Positions 1 to 5,686 of a stretch of 5,838 nt of DNA are shown here, piece after piece. A program made the translations under genes and the position numbers. The DNA is from Pseudomonadota bacterium. GTDB lineage: Bacteria; Pseudomonadota; Gammaproteobacteria; Pseudomonadales; Azotimanducaceae. The stretch lies in assembly GCA_027622495.1 (NCBI GenBank), contig JAQBYL010000280.1, positions 1 to 5,838 of the forward strand. Reading direction: 5' to 3'. Position 1 is the first letter of the stretch, and each line of letters starts with the position of its first letter. The notes beneath the pieces were generated by a model. That model was given only the letters and a program-made list of their open reading frames with translations, was not told the DNA's origin and made no database searches.

Positions 1-1
1 G

Positions 2-82
2 CAGGTGGCCCCCAAGAGCAGTTTTAACGTCAGATTTGCTTTCAAAGGTGTTGTGAACACCACATTCAATATCTACGGATAA
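2..82 (+). CDS. C-terminal tail of an upstream gene (partial, unidentified)
   Basis: This frame is open from the window edge for 26 codons and ends at TAA (80-82). The peptide reads QVAPKSSF, then NVRFAFKG, then VVNTTFNIYG. The alternation of polar and hydrophobic residues and the aromatic, glycine-terminated end look like beta-strands, as at the end of an outer-membrane or secreted beta-rich protein, but this is only an impression. The other two plus-strand frames stop at 25-27 and 52-54. I do not recognise the family. A frame this short can be open by chance. If real, it ends 115 bases before the ATG of the DUF3604 gene and could belong to the same transcription unit. Confidence 0.4.
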   Translation, partial: QVAPKSSFNVRFAFKGVVNTTFNIYG

Positions 83-132
83 CAAGGCATCGCGTTGGGA
101 TTTGCAAGTGCGGTTATCCGCCGAACGCTTAA

Positions 133-161
133 TTGAGACAATCGAAACCGTATTCGCTAAT
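133..161 (+). promoter_or_regulatory. weak sigma70-like promoter candidate ahead of the DUF3604 gene
   Basis: TTGAGA (133-138) matches the -35 consensus TTGACA at five of six positions. After a 17-base spacer comes GCTAAT (156-161), which matches TATAAT at four of six but lacks the most conserved first T and second A. Transcription would start near 168 and give a leader of about 30 bases. The spacing is ideal and the -10 is poor, so this is only a candidate. Confidence 0.25.
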
Positions 162-197
162 CTCTTCCATGCGCTTGATGGGTCGGGAGAGGGCAGA

Positions 198-2045
198 ATG
201 AAAATCGGATTTTTCAGCAGGGTCGGGCTTGCCTGCATGATCCTTGTAATGAGCGGAGCTGGATCGGCAGCCGAAGCGCGTCTCGCCCTGTTCGGCGATC
301 TGCATGTGCACACACGCTATTCGTTCGATGCCTATATATTCAACGTGCGCGCAACACCAGATGATGCATACCGCTATGCCAAGGGTGAACCCCTCAAGCA
401 TGCGCTGGGGTATCCGATCCGTCTGCGCGGAGGTCCACTGGATTTCTATGCAGTCACCGACCACGCCACCTACCTTGGTGTGCTGGATGCGTTTGGCAAT
501 CCGCAGGACCCTTTGTCCCGTTCTGCGCTGGCGGCAGAGTTGATCAGTTCTGATCGCGCGGTTTTTGGGCCTGCGTTCCAGAAAATGGCAGGCACCCTGA
601 TCACTGGTGAAGAGGTGGAAGGTGCCAGTCACCCGGATGTGCGGCGGCGCACCTGGAAGCGGATTGTGGACGCGGCCGAAGAGCACAATGATCCCGGTCG
701 GTTTACCACCTTCGCCGGTTTTGAGTACACCTCCAATCCGCCTTACAACCTGCACCGTAACGTTATATTCCAGGGAAGCTCGGTTCCCGATCTGCCCTTT
801 GCTGCGACCGATTCGCTCAACCCGGAAGACCTGTGGCGATGGCTCGATGCGCAGCGCGAAAGCGGTATCGAAGCCATGGCCATACCGCACAACTCCAACT
901 GGAGTAACGGTCTGATGTTTCAGCGGACGACTTTCGACGGCAAACCAATCGACGCTGAATATGCCGCATTGCGCATGCGCAACGAACCGCTGGTCGAAAT
1001 CACCCAGGTGAAGGGAACCTCCGACAGCCATCCGTTACTTTCACCCAATGATGAGTGGGCTGACTTCGAGATTTTTGCCGATACCCCGGATGCGTTTCTT
1101 GGTGGTGGCAATGCGTTTCACAATATCAATCTGAAAGGCTCCTACGCGCGCGAGGCACTCCTCACCGGTTTGCAGATGCAAGCCGTCTCCGGGTTCAACC
1201 CCTATCGGTTTGGTCTCATCGGTTCCAGTGATACACACAATGCAGGTGGGCCATACGAAGAGGAGTTCTTCTACAGCAAGGTCGGGGCGTCGGATGGAAC
1301 GCCGGCGCGCCGCGGTTCCACACCACCAGATGGAATGAGCTGGGTTGAGTACGAAGATGTTCCTGCCAACAAAAAACCTTCGGCGTTTCTAACCGATTGG
1401 AGTGCCTCAGGCCTTGCTGGTGTATGGGCTGCAGAGAACACACGGCAGGCAATCTATCAGGCAATGCGCCGTAAAGAGACTTTTGCCACGAGTGGTACCC
1501 GGATACAGGTGCGAATGTGGGCAGGGTATGGTCTCAACAAGTTAACCCACACAGATGCAAGTGACAGCGATGCCTTATATAGCGCTGCCACAGCCATGGG
1601 GGGAGATCTTGTCGCCTCTGACAGACCGGTTGAAATTGTTGCCCAGGCGGTTCGCGATCCGCAAAGCGCGTGGCTGCAGCGGCTGCAGGTTGTGAAGGGC
1701 TGGATCGAAGACGGTGAGCAACGTGAACGGGTGTACGATCTGGCCTGCTCGGACGGTCTGGTACCTGATCACGCTACCCATCGATGCCCCGACAACGGCG
1801 CAACAGTTGATCTGCAGACCTGCGCACTCGACGCAGCACACGGCGACACCGCATTGTCTGCACATTGGACCGACCCGGACTTCGAGCGAACACAACTTGC
1901 TTTTTACTATGTGAGGGTGCTCGAAAACCCCACCTGCCGGTGGAGTACATGGGATGCTTTGCGCGCCGGGATTGAACCCATGACAAACAAGGAAGCCGTG
2001 ATCCAGGAACGCGCGTGGACCTCACCCGTGTGGTACCTGCCCTAG
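198..2045 (+). CDS. secreted DUF3604 family protein with PHP-like metal-site motifs
   Basis: This 615-residue exported protein of the DUF3604 family resembles PHP metal-dependent phosphoesterases in its histidine and aspartate motifs. The substrate is unknown. The ATG at 198 is chosen because GGGAGAGGG (185-193) lies just upstream and the product then begins with a Sec signal peptide: a short basic stretch (K2, R9), a hydrophobic core at about residues 10-24 and Ala-x-Ala cleavage sites at about 23-28. A TTG at 102 in the same frame would add 32 residues and bury the signal. Metal-site-like motifs in order are GDLHVHT (33-39), TDH (87-89), GEE (137-139), FEYT (175-178), IPHNSN (229-234) and SSDTHN (343-348). 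The C-terminal part has cysteines at about 517, 530, 542 and 580 that could form disulfides in the periplasm, and it ends in AWTSPVWYLP, typical of the family. C13 lies inside the signal core without a proper lipobox, so a lipoprotein is unlikely. The gene is intact and leads the four-gene run. Family assignment is firm; enzymatic activity is inferred. Confidence 0.9.
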   Translation: MKIGFFSRVGLACMILVMSGAGSAAEARLALFGDLHVHTRYSFDAYIFNVRATPDDAYRYAKGEPLKHALGYPIRLRGGPLDFYAVTDHATYLGVLDAFGNPQDPLSRSALAAELISSDRAVFGPAFQKMAGTLITGEEVEGASHPDVRRRTWKRIVDAAEEHNDPGRFTTFAGFEYTSNPPYNLHRNVIFQGSSVPDLPFAATDSLNPEDLWRWLDAQRESGIEAMAIPHNSNWSNGLMFQRTTFDGKPIDAEYAALRMRNEPLVEITQVKGTSDSHPLLSPNDEWADFEIFADTPDAFLGGGNAFHNINLKGSYAREALLTGLQMQAVSGFNPYRFGLIGSSDTHNAGGPYEEEFFYSKVGASDGTPARRGSTPPDGMSWVEYEDVPANKKPSAFLTDWSASGLAGVWAAENTRQAIYQAMRRKETFATSGTRIQVRMWAGYGLNKLTHTDASDSDALYSAATAMGGDLVASDRPVEIVAQAVRDPQSAWLQRLQVVKGWIEDGEQRERVYDLACSDGLVPDHATHRCPDNGATVDLQTCALDAAHGDTALSAHWTDPDFERTQLAFYYVRVLENPTCRWSTWDALRAGIEPMTNKEAVIQERAWTSPVWYLP

Positions 2046-2078
2046 GATGCAAGTGATTGAACAGGGAGTTAGTAAACG

Positions 2079-2537
2079 ATGGCCAACTGGCTGATGAAAT
2101 CCGAACCGTCGGTGTTCAGCATCGATGATCTGAAAGCAAAGCCGAAACAGACCTGGTACTGGGATGGTGTACGCAATTACCAGGCCCGCAACTACATGCG
2201 TGACGCAATGAAGAAAGGTGACAAGGTGTTCTTTTACCATTCCAGCTGTCCGCAACCCGGTATCGTCGGTATCGCACGCGTGGCACGTGAAGCCTATCCG
2301 GATCACACCGCGTTCGATCCGCAGGATCCTCACTATGATGCAAAAAGTGATCCGGCGAACCCGACCTGGATCATGGTTGACGTGAAATGTGTGCGCAAAC
2401 TGAAACGGACGATTGGCCTGGATGAACTCAAAGCGGAACCTGCGCTTGAGGATTTTGTACTGTTGCGTCGTGGCAACCGGTTGTCGATCATGCCGGTGAG
2501 CGAAGCCCAGTGGAACGTGGTGCTCGGTCTGGAATAA
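2079..2537 (+). CDS. EVE domain-containing protein (PUA-like fold)
   Basis: This 152-residue cytosolic protein is almost entirely one EVE domain, the PUA/YTH-like fold also found in human THYN1. EVE domains are thought to bind modified bases in nucleic acids, and some serve as specificity modules of modification-dependent restriction systems. Stand-alone proteobacterial copies like this one have no settled function. Family signatures are WLMKSEPSVFSIDDL near the N-terminus (4-18), WDGVRNYQARNYMR (28-41), KKGDKVFFYHS (45-55), GIVGIA (61-66), YPDHTAFDP (73-81), NPTW (94-97) and RLSIMPVSEAQW (134-145). These cover the aromatic and polar residues expected in the binding pocket, and length is normal for the family. 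GGAG at 2065-2068 lies 10 bases before the ATG. The gene starts 33 bases after the DUF3604 stop and is probably co-transcribed with it. No nuclease or McrB-like partner is nearby, so a restriction role has no support here. Confidence 0.93.
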   Translation: MANWLMKSEPSVFSIDDLKAKPKQTWYWDGVRNYQARNYMRDAMKKGDKVFFYHSSCPQPGIVGIARVAREAYPDHTAFDPQDPHYDAKSDPANPTWIMVDVKCVRKLKRTIGLDELKAEPALEDFVLLRRGNRLSIMPVSEAQWNVVLGLE

Positions 2538-2577
2538 AACAGGGCGAGTGCCCGGGTGTTGTGTGTGGAGTGAGATG

Positions 2578-3453
2578 ATGAAACGTATTCTGATCTTTGT
2601 CCTGGTGCTCGGGTTAGCACACGGGGTTCATGCCCGGGAGTTGGGTGACGAAGCCTATGGCGTGTTGATGACGAGCTTCATGTATGACGCAAGCTACCCA
2701 TTGAATGCACGGGTTGCCGGTGAACGTACACAGGAAGGCATCAAGTTTGAGAAGGTTGTGCTGGACAGTTTTAACGGTGGCGTCGTTGCGGGTCTGCTGG
2801 CCTTACCAGCAAGCGGCGAAGGGCCTTTCCCGGTGGTGTTGCTGCTGCACGGCCTGACCGACAACAAGGAAAGCTGGTTTGAAGATGGATTTTCTCACGG
2901 CCTACTGATCACCCGGGGGTTGCTGGCCAAAGGGGTTGCAGTGATGGCGCTCGATGCCCAGTTTCACGGTGATCGAGCCGTCTACAACGACTACATAGAT
3001 CCCGGCGAGATGGTCTTCAAACATGGCTGGGGGGTTCGTTACAAAGACCTGTTGACGCAGACCACCATCGATTACCGCAGAGCCATCGACTACCTCGGTA
3101 CCCGGGGTGAAATTGACGTGAATCGGGTCGGGCTTCTTGGCTATAGCATGGGCGGCCACACGACCTTTCTTCTGGCCGCAAGTGAACCCAGGGTGAAAGC
3201 GGTCGTCGCTTGTGTGGTTCCGGAGACACCGAACCTGTTGTATGAGGCCTCCACATTCGTCCGCGGCCTGGATCAGACACCACTTTTGATGATGATGGCC
3301 CGCAAGGATCAGTTCTACACCGTCGAATCTGCCCAGCGGCTTTTTGATAGCGTCCCCGGGCCCGATAAGACGCTGCAGTTTTTCGACAGCGGCCACTCGT
3401 TACCAGTGGAATATGTGCAGCAGGCCGTGGACTGGCTCGGCAGGAAGCTCTGA
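2578..3453 (+). CDS. exported alpha/beta hydrolase (esterase/dienelactone hydrolase-like)
   Basis: This is a serine hydrolase of the alpha/beta fold, 291 residues from the ATG at 2578. GGAG (2567-2570) lies 7 bases before that ATG. The adjacent ATG at 2575 is also possible, while a GTG at 2548 in the same frame would mask the signal peptide. The N-terminus MKRILIFVLVLGLAHGVHA is a Sec signal with likely cleavage after A19, so the enzyme should act in the periplasm or outside the cell. A full catalytic set is visible: an oxyanion-hole segment LLLHGLTDN (88-96), nucleophile S190 in GYSMGG, probable acid D244 in ARKDQF and H273 in SGHS. The stretch DAQFHGDR (126-133) after the second core strand recalls acetyl-xylan-esterase and dienelactone-hydrolase-like proteins. 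The substrate cannot be told from the sequence; an ester or a small acyl compound is a reasonable guess. The stop lies only 2 bases before the MaoC-like start, so the two are almost certainly co-transcribed. Confidence 0.87.
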   Translation: MKRILIFVLVLGLAHGVHARELGDEAYGVLMTSFMYDASYPLNARVAGERTQEGIKFEKVVLDSFNGGVVAGLLALPASGEGPFPVVLLLHGLTDNKESWFEDGFSHGLLITRGLLAKGVAVMALDAQFHGDRAVYNDYIDPGEMVFKHGWGVRYKDLLTQTTIDYRRAIDYLGTRGEIDVNRVGLLGYSMGGHTTFLLAASEPRVKAVVACVVPETPNLLYEASTFVRGLDQTPLLMMMARKDQFYTVESAQRLFDSVPGPDKTLQFFDSGHSLPVEYVQQAVDWLGRKL

Positions 3454-3455
3454 TC

Positions 3456-4301
3456 ATGAGCAGCTCCAGACCCGCAGCCGATCCGGTCGTTGGAAAGCGC
3501 CTGTCGGAAAAGAGTTTTGTGGTTTCGGACACCACCCTGAACGATTACTACAGCGGTTTGAATCTGCAACCTCGATCCTCAGGCGAGGTACCGTCAACGA
3601 TCGCCAGTGGTCCAGACAACGGTTACTTCGCCGAGATCGCCTTTCCGAACCATATGGGTCATCTGTGGATGCGCCAGGGGTGGGAATGCTTTGGCCGCCT
3701 GCAGATCGGCGAGCGATACCGTGTCAGCGGCGTGATCCGGGAGATCTATGAGCGGCGCGACCGGTCGGTGGTCAATTACGAAGTGGTACTGCACGACGCC
3801 GGTGGTCAGATGGTGCTGCGTACTAATCATCACCAGAGTTTTCTCAACGAACAACCCAGTGGCGGCGAAGTGACCTTCAGGGACCCGGGCAAAAAACCCG
3901 GCGCCCGTAAATTCGTGATCCCGCCAGGCGATCGATTCGGGGGTCTGCAGGCAACCATCACGCTCGAGATGTGCGGGCACTTCTTCCACGGTGACGCCAA
4001 TTATCACACCGACCCGGATTCATCCCGTGAGTTGGGTTTTACTGAGGTGGTGGTCGGTGGGCGCATGACCATGGCCTATGTCGCGCACATCCTGGAGGAT
4101 CGCTTTGGTGAAGCCTGGTGGCAAACCGGCAAACTGGATCTCAAATTCACCAACCCGGTCTGGGCCAACGATCTGGTTACGGCGCATGGTGTAGAGACAG
4201 GCGTGCTTGATGAGGATCCTGATCGGATAGGTGCATTCGTGTGGCTCAGCAAACCCGATGACACGGTTGTACTGATCGCGAACGCAAGCGTCAGGCGCTG
4301 A
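3456..4301 (+). CDS. MaoC-like double-hotdog protein (probable enoyl-CoA hydratase/dehydratase type)
   Basis: This 281-residue cytosolic protein appears to contain two hotdog folds: an N-terminal FAS1-like dehydratase half (about 15-140) and a C-terminal MaoC-like half (about 155-281). MaoC proteins hydrate enoyl-CoA or dehydrate hydroxyacyl-CoA thioesters. The C-terminal half carries the hydratase-2-like segment HGDANYHTDPDSSRELGF (178-195), with D180, N182 and H184 as catalytic candidates. GFTEVVVGGRMTMAY (194-208) follows, then the strand NPVWANDLVTAHG (233-245). The spacing D-x-N-Y-H is one residue shorter than the classical D-x-N-P-x-H; N-Y-H-x-D variants exist in MaoC relatives, so function may be kept. 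AGGAAG (3442-3447) lies 8 bases before the ATG, inside the end of the hydrolase gene, which favours translational coupling. Together with the hydrolase and the nearby SDR it hints at breakdown of an acyl or alicyclic compound, but the substrate is unknown. A non-catalytic or thioester-binding role is possible. Confidence 0.83.
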   Translation: MSSSRPAADPVVGKRLSEKSFVVSDTTLNDYYSGLNLQPRSSGEVPSTIASGPDNGYFAEIAFPNHMGHLWMRQGWECFGRLQIGERYRVSGVIREIYERRDRSVVNYEVVLHDAGGQMVLRTNHHQSFLNEQPSGGEVTFRDPGKKPGARKFVIPPGDRFGGLQATITLEMCGHFFHGDANYHTDPDSSRELGFTEVVVGGRMTMAYVAHILEDRFGEAWWQTGKLDLKFTNPVWANDLVTAHGVETGVLDEDPDRIGAFVWLSKPDDTVVLIANASVRR

Positions 4302-4326
4302 GCTGATCTAAGAGGCGGGCTACATC

Positions 4327-4698
4327 TTAAGCAGGCTTCTTGTTATAGCCTCGCTCGGCGAACGGCTGCAGCTTCTCAAGCCACAGATCTTCCAGAACCT
4401 GCAGATCATCGGTTGGGTTGTAGTCCGCCTGCTTCGACGGTTCCAGAACATCAAGTTTTTCAAACTCGAACGCGGCTTCGCCAAACTGATTCCAATCCTG
4501 TTGCAGGCCCGGTGCTCGCTCTGAGTTGGTTCTCAGCTCCATCCTGTGGCGGTTGAAGCGTGCCGTAATGTCTCGACTGGAGGCCACATAGCATTTCTGG
4601 TTAGCCGTGTTACGGATGAGGTAGACACCCATTTCCTTTGGAGTTTGCTTGTACTCACGGATCAACGCCTTGCGGTCGTCTTTGGTCTGGCTCGTCAT
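4327..4698 (-). CDS. stand-alone GIY-YIG nuclease family protein with a YVA variant
   Basis: This 123-residue protein is a single GIY-YIG domain without a DNA-binding extension. The first motif is GVY (24-26) and the second is CYVASS (36-41), where the usual glycine of YIG/YVG is alanine (A39). The rest of the site looks complete: R47 and H51 in the R-x3-H pattern, E103 in LEDLWLEKL as the likely metal-binding glutamate, and N119 in ERGYN. The segments LQQDWNQFGEAAFEFE (66-81) and LWLEKLQPFAERGYN belong to a widespread family of small GIY-YIG proteins of unknown role. The start at 4698 fits the family's usual beginning (DRKALIREYK), although the ribosome binding site is weak. An in-frame ATG at 4779 would add 27 residues with no family character. 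The frame stays open upstream to 5370, but there it only runs antisense to the SDR gene. The gene is convergent with the MaoC-like gene (25-base gap) and divergent from the SDR. It is probably acquired or autonomous, but that is inference. Confidence 0.85.
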   Translation of the reverse strand: MTSQTKDDRKALIREYKQTPKEMGVYLIRNTANQKCYVASSRDITARFNRHRMELRTNSERAPGLQQDWNQFGEAAFEFEKLDVLEPSKQADYNPTDDLQVLEDLWLEKLQPFAERGYNKKPA

Positions 4699-4774
4699 TA
4701 ACTGGTTCTCGTCAGTTGCGGGTTCACGGCGGCCGCAATGGTAAACACCTTCGCCTTTAATGTGAAACCAGGCG

Positions 4775-4788
4775 TGCATCAGGATGCA
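4775..4788. repeat. perfect 6-bp inverted repeat with 2-base spacer in the divergent intergenic region
   Basis: TGCATC (4775-4780) and GATGCA (4783-4788) are exact reverse complements around a central AG. The element sits 77 bases upstream of the GIY-YIG start and 64 bases upstream of the SDR start, where an operator shared by two divergent genes would lie. No good -35/-10 pair was found on either strand in 4699-4851, so the promoters are not located. A 14-base palindrome of this kind can arise by chance; operator function is only a suggestion. Confidence 0.3.
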
Positions 4789-4840
4789 AATCGGCGTAAA
4801 AACTGGGCTCGAGCAACCGCTTAAGTGGATCAGTAAACTA

Positions 4841-4845
4841 AGGAG
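4841..4845 (+). promoter_or_regulatory. strong Shine-Dalgarno that fixes the GTG start of the SDR gene
   Basis: AGGAG, preceded by A, is the best ribosome binding site in the window and lies 6 bases before the GTG at 4852. No in-frame ATG occurs near the expected SDR N-terminus, and the product from this GTG begins MRLEGKVAVITGAASG, exactly as SDR enzymes usually start. Confidence 0.8.
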
Positions 4846-4851
4846 AAAGGT

Positions 4852-5679
4852 GTGAGACTGGAAGGGAAAGTAGCCGTCATTACCGGTGCCGCCAGTGGTT
4901 TTGGTGCGGCCGCCGCGCGGCGTTTTGTGGCTGAAGGGGCGCGGGTAGTTTTGGGGGATATACAGGAAGCAGCGGGTCAGGCAGTGGCAGATGAACTGGG
5001 GAAGAAAGCCGTGTTTCTGCGCTGCGATGTAACCTTCGAGCCCGACGTGGCAGCACTGGTCGATGCTGCCGTGGCGAACTTCGGTCAGTGTGATGTGATG
5101 TACAACAATGCAGGGATCGTTGGTGCGGTAGGACCGATCGCAACCACGCCACGCGAAGAGTGGCAGCTGACCCTCGACATCCATTTGAACGGTGCGTTTT
5201 ATGGCTGCAAGCACGCGGCCCGGGTGATGATGCCGAGAAAGACCGGTAGCATCATCAATATGTCCAGCACTGCAGGTCTGCTGGGCGGTCTGGGACCGCA
5301 CGCCTATGCTGCGGCTAAACACGCGATCATCGGGCTCACAAAAAGTGTTGCGGCGGAACTGTGCCACCATGGCATAAGGACCAATTGCATCGCCCCCGCG
5401 GGCATGGCGACCGCAATGGTGGCAGCACTTTCGGGTGATCCGGGTGACATCGAGCGAACCGAGGCCATGCTGGCCAAAAGCTCGCCGCTGAAAGACCGTC
5501 CGGGTCGAGCCGCTGACGTTGCCAATGCGGCCCTGTGGCTCGCAAGCGACGAGTCCGGCTACACCAATGGCCTTACGCTCACCACCGATGCCGGAACTTC
5601 CACCGGCTCCTCTATTAAACCGCCGGCGTTTGCAGACTACGAGCCAATGATTCGTGAAGCGGGCAAGCGCGGTCTGTAA
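4852..5679 (+). CDS. SDR family oxidoreductase, classical type
   Basis: This is a 275-residue NAD(P)-dependent short-chain dehydrogenase/reductase of normal length, cytosolic, translated from GTG. The Rossmann cofactor motif is TGAASGFG (11-18). The acidic D36 at the end of the second strand points to NAD(H) rather than NADP(H). Further motifs are CDVT (58-61), YNNAG (84-88), N113 in HLNGAF, catalytic S139 in NMSST, and the Y152/K156 pair in YAAAK. The full Asn-Ser-Tyr-Lys tetrad is therefore present. Two family positions are unusual: P-A-G (182-184) where P-G is common after the sixth strand, and TDAG (245-248) where VDGG is common near the C-terminus. Both are mild changes. The C-terminal tail after about residue 255 is longer than minimal and could shape the substrate pocket. 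The substrate is an alcohol or ketone that cannot be specified. The gene has its own upstream region, diverges from the GIY-YIG gene and converges on the RND gene. Confidence 0.92.
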   Translation: MRLEGKVAVITGAASGFGAAAARRFVAEGARVVLGDIQEAAGQAVADELGKKAVFLRCDVTFEPDVAALVDAAVANFGQCDVMYNNAGIVGAVGPIATTPREEWQLTLDIHLNGAFYGCKHAARVMMPRKTGSIINMSSTAGLLGGLGPHAYAAAKHAIIGLTKSVAAELCHHGIRTNCIAPAGMATAMVAALSGDPGDIERTEAMLAKSSPLKDRPGRAADVANAALWLASDESGYTNGLTLTTDAGTSTGSSIKPPAFADYEPMIREAGKRGL

Positions 5680-5686
5680 CGGCTGA

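Noticed and set aside
198..260. Lipoprotein signal in the DUF3604 protein because of the cysteine at residue 13
   Set aside because: The residues before the cysteine (G-L-A) do not fit a lipobox and hydrophobic sequence continues after it, so ordinary signal peptidase I cleavage is more likely.
129..1031. 300-residue open frame antisense to the DUF3604 gene
   Set aside because: It lies wholly opposite a clearly coding gene, its product has no recognisable motif, and it begins without a ribosome binding site. It is a shadow of the plus-strand codon bias.
2542..2553. GGGC-GAGT-GCCC small hairpin between the EVE and hydrolase genes
   Set aside because: A 4-bp stem without a T-run is too weak for a terminator or attenuator and could easily occur by chance.
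2902..3535. Long antisense frames opposite the hydrolase
   Set aside because: The plus strand encodes a complete hydrolase with signal peptide and catalytic triad; the antisense products show only low-complexity Arg/Pro/Ser-rich or motif-free sequence.
3885..3901. CCGGG / CCCGG hairpin with an A-rich loop resembling a terminator
   Set aside because: It lies in the middle of the MaoC-like coding region, the stem is only 5 bp and no T-run follows.
2079..4698. EVE plus GIY-YIG as a modification-dependent restriction or defence pair
   Set aside because: The genes are on opposite strands with two metabolic genes between them, there is no motor or methylase, and the EVE gene is packed with the metabolic run. 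No sequence evidence links them.
4327..5370. 347-residue minus-strand frame that would extend the GIY-YIG protein by 224 residues
   Set aside because: Most of the added part is antisense to the SDR gene and the remainder crosses the intergenic region without family features. The GIY-YIG family's usual N-terminus matches the ATG at 4698.
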